NCBI GenBank assembly: GCA_964538875.1
Contig: CAZIHO010000135.1
Location: forward strand, 1-8,358
Origin: CAZIHO01 sp964538875
GTDB taxonomy: Bacteria > Pseudomonadota > Gammaproteobacteria > Chromatiales > Chromatiaceae
DNA length: 8,358 nucleotides
Direction of reading: 5' to 3'
Shown: piece by piece, positions 6,827-8,358 of the stretch
How positions within the stretch are numbered: position 1 is the first letter of the stretch
Layout: every line of letters starts with the position of its first letter
Notes under the pieces: generated by a model
Told to the model about the DNA's origin: nothing
The model's database searches: none
The model's input: the letters and a program-made list of their open reading frames with translations, nothing else
Position numbers and translations under genes: made by a program

Positions 6827-8358
6827 ATTGTCCAGCCTGACTGGTGGCCGGAGCGATTGGCGCCGCCATGAGGTCCGGGTTGTCGCCCCAATCGGTTCGC
6901 TTGCGCATCTCATCCAGCGTCTCGCGGGGGACCAGGTCCCGCAGCCCGGCGCGGATTTCCCAACCACCGCCCAGGGCCTTGTAGGTCGCAATCAGGTTGG
7001 TCGCAGTGGCGCCTTGGGCCGCCGCCAGGCGGATCTGCACCGAGAGCAGCGTCTGCTGGGATTGAAGCACCCGCGTGTAGGACGACATGCCTTCCACATA
7101 CTGCTCCATTACCAGGCTCACTGAGCGCTGTGCCTGGGATGCACTCTGGCCAAGCCATGCGGCCTGGTCCAGGGCACTGGAGAAGGCAGCAAGGCTCGAC
7201 TCAACCTCCTGCGCGGCATTCAGGACCTTGTTTTGGTAGTTGATCGCGGCAACCTGAAAGGCGGCGTCCTGCGAACGCACACTATTCTTTATCCGTCCAT
7301 AATCTAGGATCGGCCAGGAAAAGCCCGGACTGATGATCCCCGTCCAACTGTCTATTCCCCAGAGCTGATCGAATTTGTTGGAGGTCAGACCTATGCTGCC
7401 GAAAAGAGAGAATGAGGGATATAAGCTCGCCTGTTCCACGCCGATGAGGGCGCTCTGGACGGCCGCCGTGTGCTCCGCGATCCGTATGTCCGGTCGCCGG
7501 CGCAGCAGATCCGCCGGTGCCCCGGCGGCAACATCTCGGGGTGCGACCGGGATCTTGCCGGGCGCCCGCAGATAGGCTTCAAGCAAGCTCGGTGGTCTGC
7601 CGAGCAGGGCGCCGAGCTGGAACACCGCTTTGCGGTATTGGGCCTGGAGGGTTGATAAGTCGGCCTTGGTTTGGGCCAGGAAGGATTTCGCCTGGGTCAC
7701 ATCAAGCCGGCTTTCCGCGCCGGCGTCGAACCGCTTCTGGGCCAGGAAGACGGCACGCTCCTGAACCTTGATATTGCCCTGGGTGATCCTGATTTGCTCC
7801 TCGGCCACTCGAATCGCGACGTAGGTGGCCGCCACCTCGGCGATCAGCGACACCATGACGTTGTCGTAGTTGGCAACGGAGGCGTCCACTTGGGCGTCGG
7901 CCGCCTCGATCGAACGACGGATCTTGCCCCAAAAGTCGAGTTCCCAGGAGGTGTCAAATGAGGTTGACCAGGTGGTCCAATAGTTCGCCAGAGGAAATGG
8001 AAAGCCCTCGGCCGCGAAGGTCTCACTAGCCCGGTCGCGGGCGTAGGATCCCTTGAGGTCCTGGGATTGGGGCCACAGGTTGCCCCAGGTGACATTGCGC
8101 TGCGCCATCGCCTGCAGGACCCGCACGCCAGCAGCGCGCAGTTCGAGATTGTTGCGGTATGCATCCGCGACCAGGTCCACGAGAATCGGGTCATCGAATA
8201 CTTTCCACCAAGCGGCGTCGACGGCGGTGTCCCGTTTGACGACCCGCTCTGACTCCCCGATCCAGGCATCGTTCACCTGGGTCTTGGGTATCCCGAAATC
8301 GGGGCCTACCATGCAGCCGCTCAACAGCGCTGCGGCAAGAGCCCCACTCGCCAACGAA
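6825..8358 (-). CDS. NodT-family outer-membrane efflux lipoprotein, 5' end beyond the window
   Basis: This is the outer-membrane channel of a tripartite pump (TolC/OprM/NodT superfamily). About 509 residues are visible, counting from the TTG at 8354. No ATG lies before the lipobox, no basic n-region is visible and the frame stays open to the edge, so the real start is outside. The hydrophobic end of a signal peptide leads to the lipobox LLSGC with Cys14 as the likely lipidated residue, followed by MVGPDF, typical of the family. Two outer-membrane efflux repeats follow. Landmarks are WELDFWGKIRRSIEAADAQ (137-155), the ADLLRRRPDIRIAE segment (281-294), SWPILDYGRIKN (346-357), and LGGGWE (461-466) near the end of the second repeat. 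A roughly 43-residue hydrophilic tail follows (MRKRTDWGDN at 483-492), seen in some NodT relatives. Placement as first gene before DUF1656, HlyD and FUSC matches fusaric-acid-resistance-type operons, where FusA has this role. Confidence 0.94.
   Translation of the reverse strand, partial: SLASGALAAALLSGCMVGPDFGIPKTQVNDAWIGESERVVKRDTAVDAAWWKVFDDPILVDLVADAYRNNLELRAAGVRVLQAMAQRNVTWGNLWPQSQDLKGSYARDRASETFAAEGFPFPLANYWTTWSTSFDTSWELDFWGKIRRSIEAADAQVDASVANYDNVMVSLIAEVAATYVAIRVAEEQIRITQGNIKVQERAVFLAQKRFDAGAESRLDVTQAKSFLAQTKADLSTLQAQYRKAVFQLGALLGRPPSLLEAYLRAPGKIPVAPRDVAAGAPADLLRRRPDIRIAEHTAAVQSALIGVEQASLYPSFSLFGSIGLTSNKFDQLWGIDSWTGIISPGFSWPILDYGRIKNSVRSQDAAFQVAAINYQNKVLNAAQEVESSLAAFSSALDQAAWLGQSASQAQRSVSLVMEQYVEGMSSYTRVLQSQQTLLSVQIRLAAAQGATATNLIATYKALGGGWEIRAGLRDLVPRETLDEMRKRTDWGDNPDLMAAPIAPATSQAGQ

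Larger units (their letters stand above)
200..8358 (-). other. Probable six-gene operon: efflux pump, DUF2252, SulP
   Basis: Six genes share one strand with gaps of 11, 13, 65, 36 and 31 bp in transcription order, and no terminator-like hairpin with a T run is seen between any pair. The promoter and any regulator gene (LysR-type regulators are common beside such pumps) must lie beyond 8358. An internal promoter in the 65-bp gap at 5401-5465 cannot be excluded. Confidence 0.75.

Noticed and set aside
8352..8354. TTG as the true start of the NodT-family gene
   Set aside because: Starting there would leave a signal peptide with no basic residues and only 13 residues before the lipobox Cys. The frame remains open to the window edge, so the start is outside.

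Overview
The window comes from a GC-rich bacterial genome. It is a draft assembly, because a run of exactly 100 Ns at 2581-2680 marks a scaffold join. An outer-membrane efflux lipoprotein plus a periplasmic adaptor shows a Gram-negative cell. The gene set (NodT-type outer-membrane factor, DUF1656, HlyD adaptor, FUSC pump) is typical of Proteobacteria, probably gamma or beta, but nothing here fixes the genus. There is no RNA gene, CRISPR array, insertion sequence or phage gene.

Layout: all six confident genes lie on the minus strand and read from right to left with short gaps, so they look like one transcription unit that begins beyond 8358. In transcription order they are: NodT-family outer-membrane factor (5' end cut by the window edge); a 69-residue DUF1656 membrane protein (11 bp gap); an HlyD/EmrA/AaeA-type membrane fusion protein (13 bp gap); a 720-residue FUSC-family inner-membrane transporter (65 bp gap, holding a 13-bp tandem repeat); a DUF2252 protein interrupted by the N run (36 bp gap); and a 582-residue SulP anion transporter with a C-terminal STAS domain (31 bp gap). 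The last 199 bases of the minus-strand direction (positions 1-199) hold no confident gene and no canonical terminator.

How they may work together: the first four genes form a complete tripartite exporter of the AaeXAB / fusaric-acid-resistance type. The FUSC protein sits in the inner membrane, DUF1656 is its small membrane partner, the HlyD protein bridges the periplasm and the NodT protein is the outer-membrane channel. Known members of this group export aromatic carboxylic acids and related organic acids. The two trailing genes are the unusual part: an uncharacterised DUF2252 protein with kinase-like motifs and a SulP/STAS anion transporter. A link between weak-acid export and anion uptake or bicarbonate balance is possible, but this is inferred from gene order alone.

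The most interesting points are the six-gene arrangement itself and the motif order in the DUF2252 protein, which resembles a rearranged kinase fold. No strong evidence of a wholly new system is visible.
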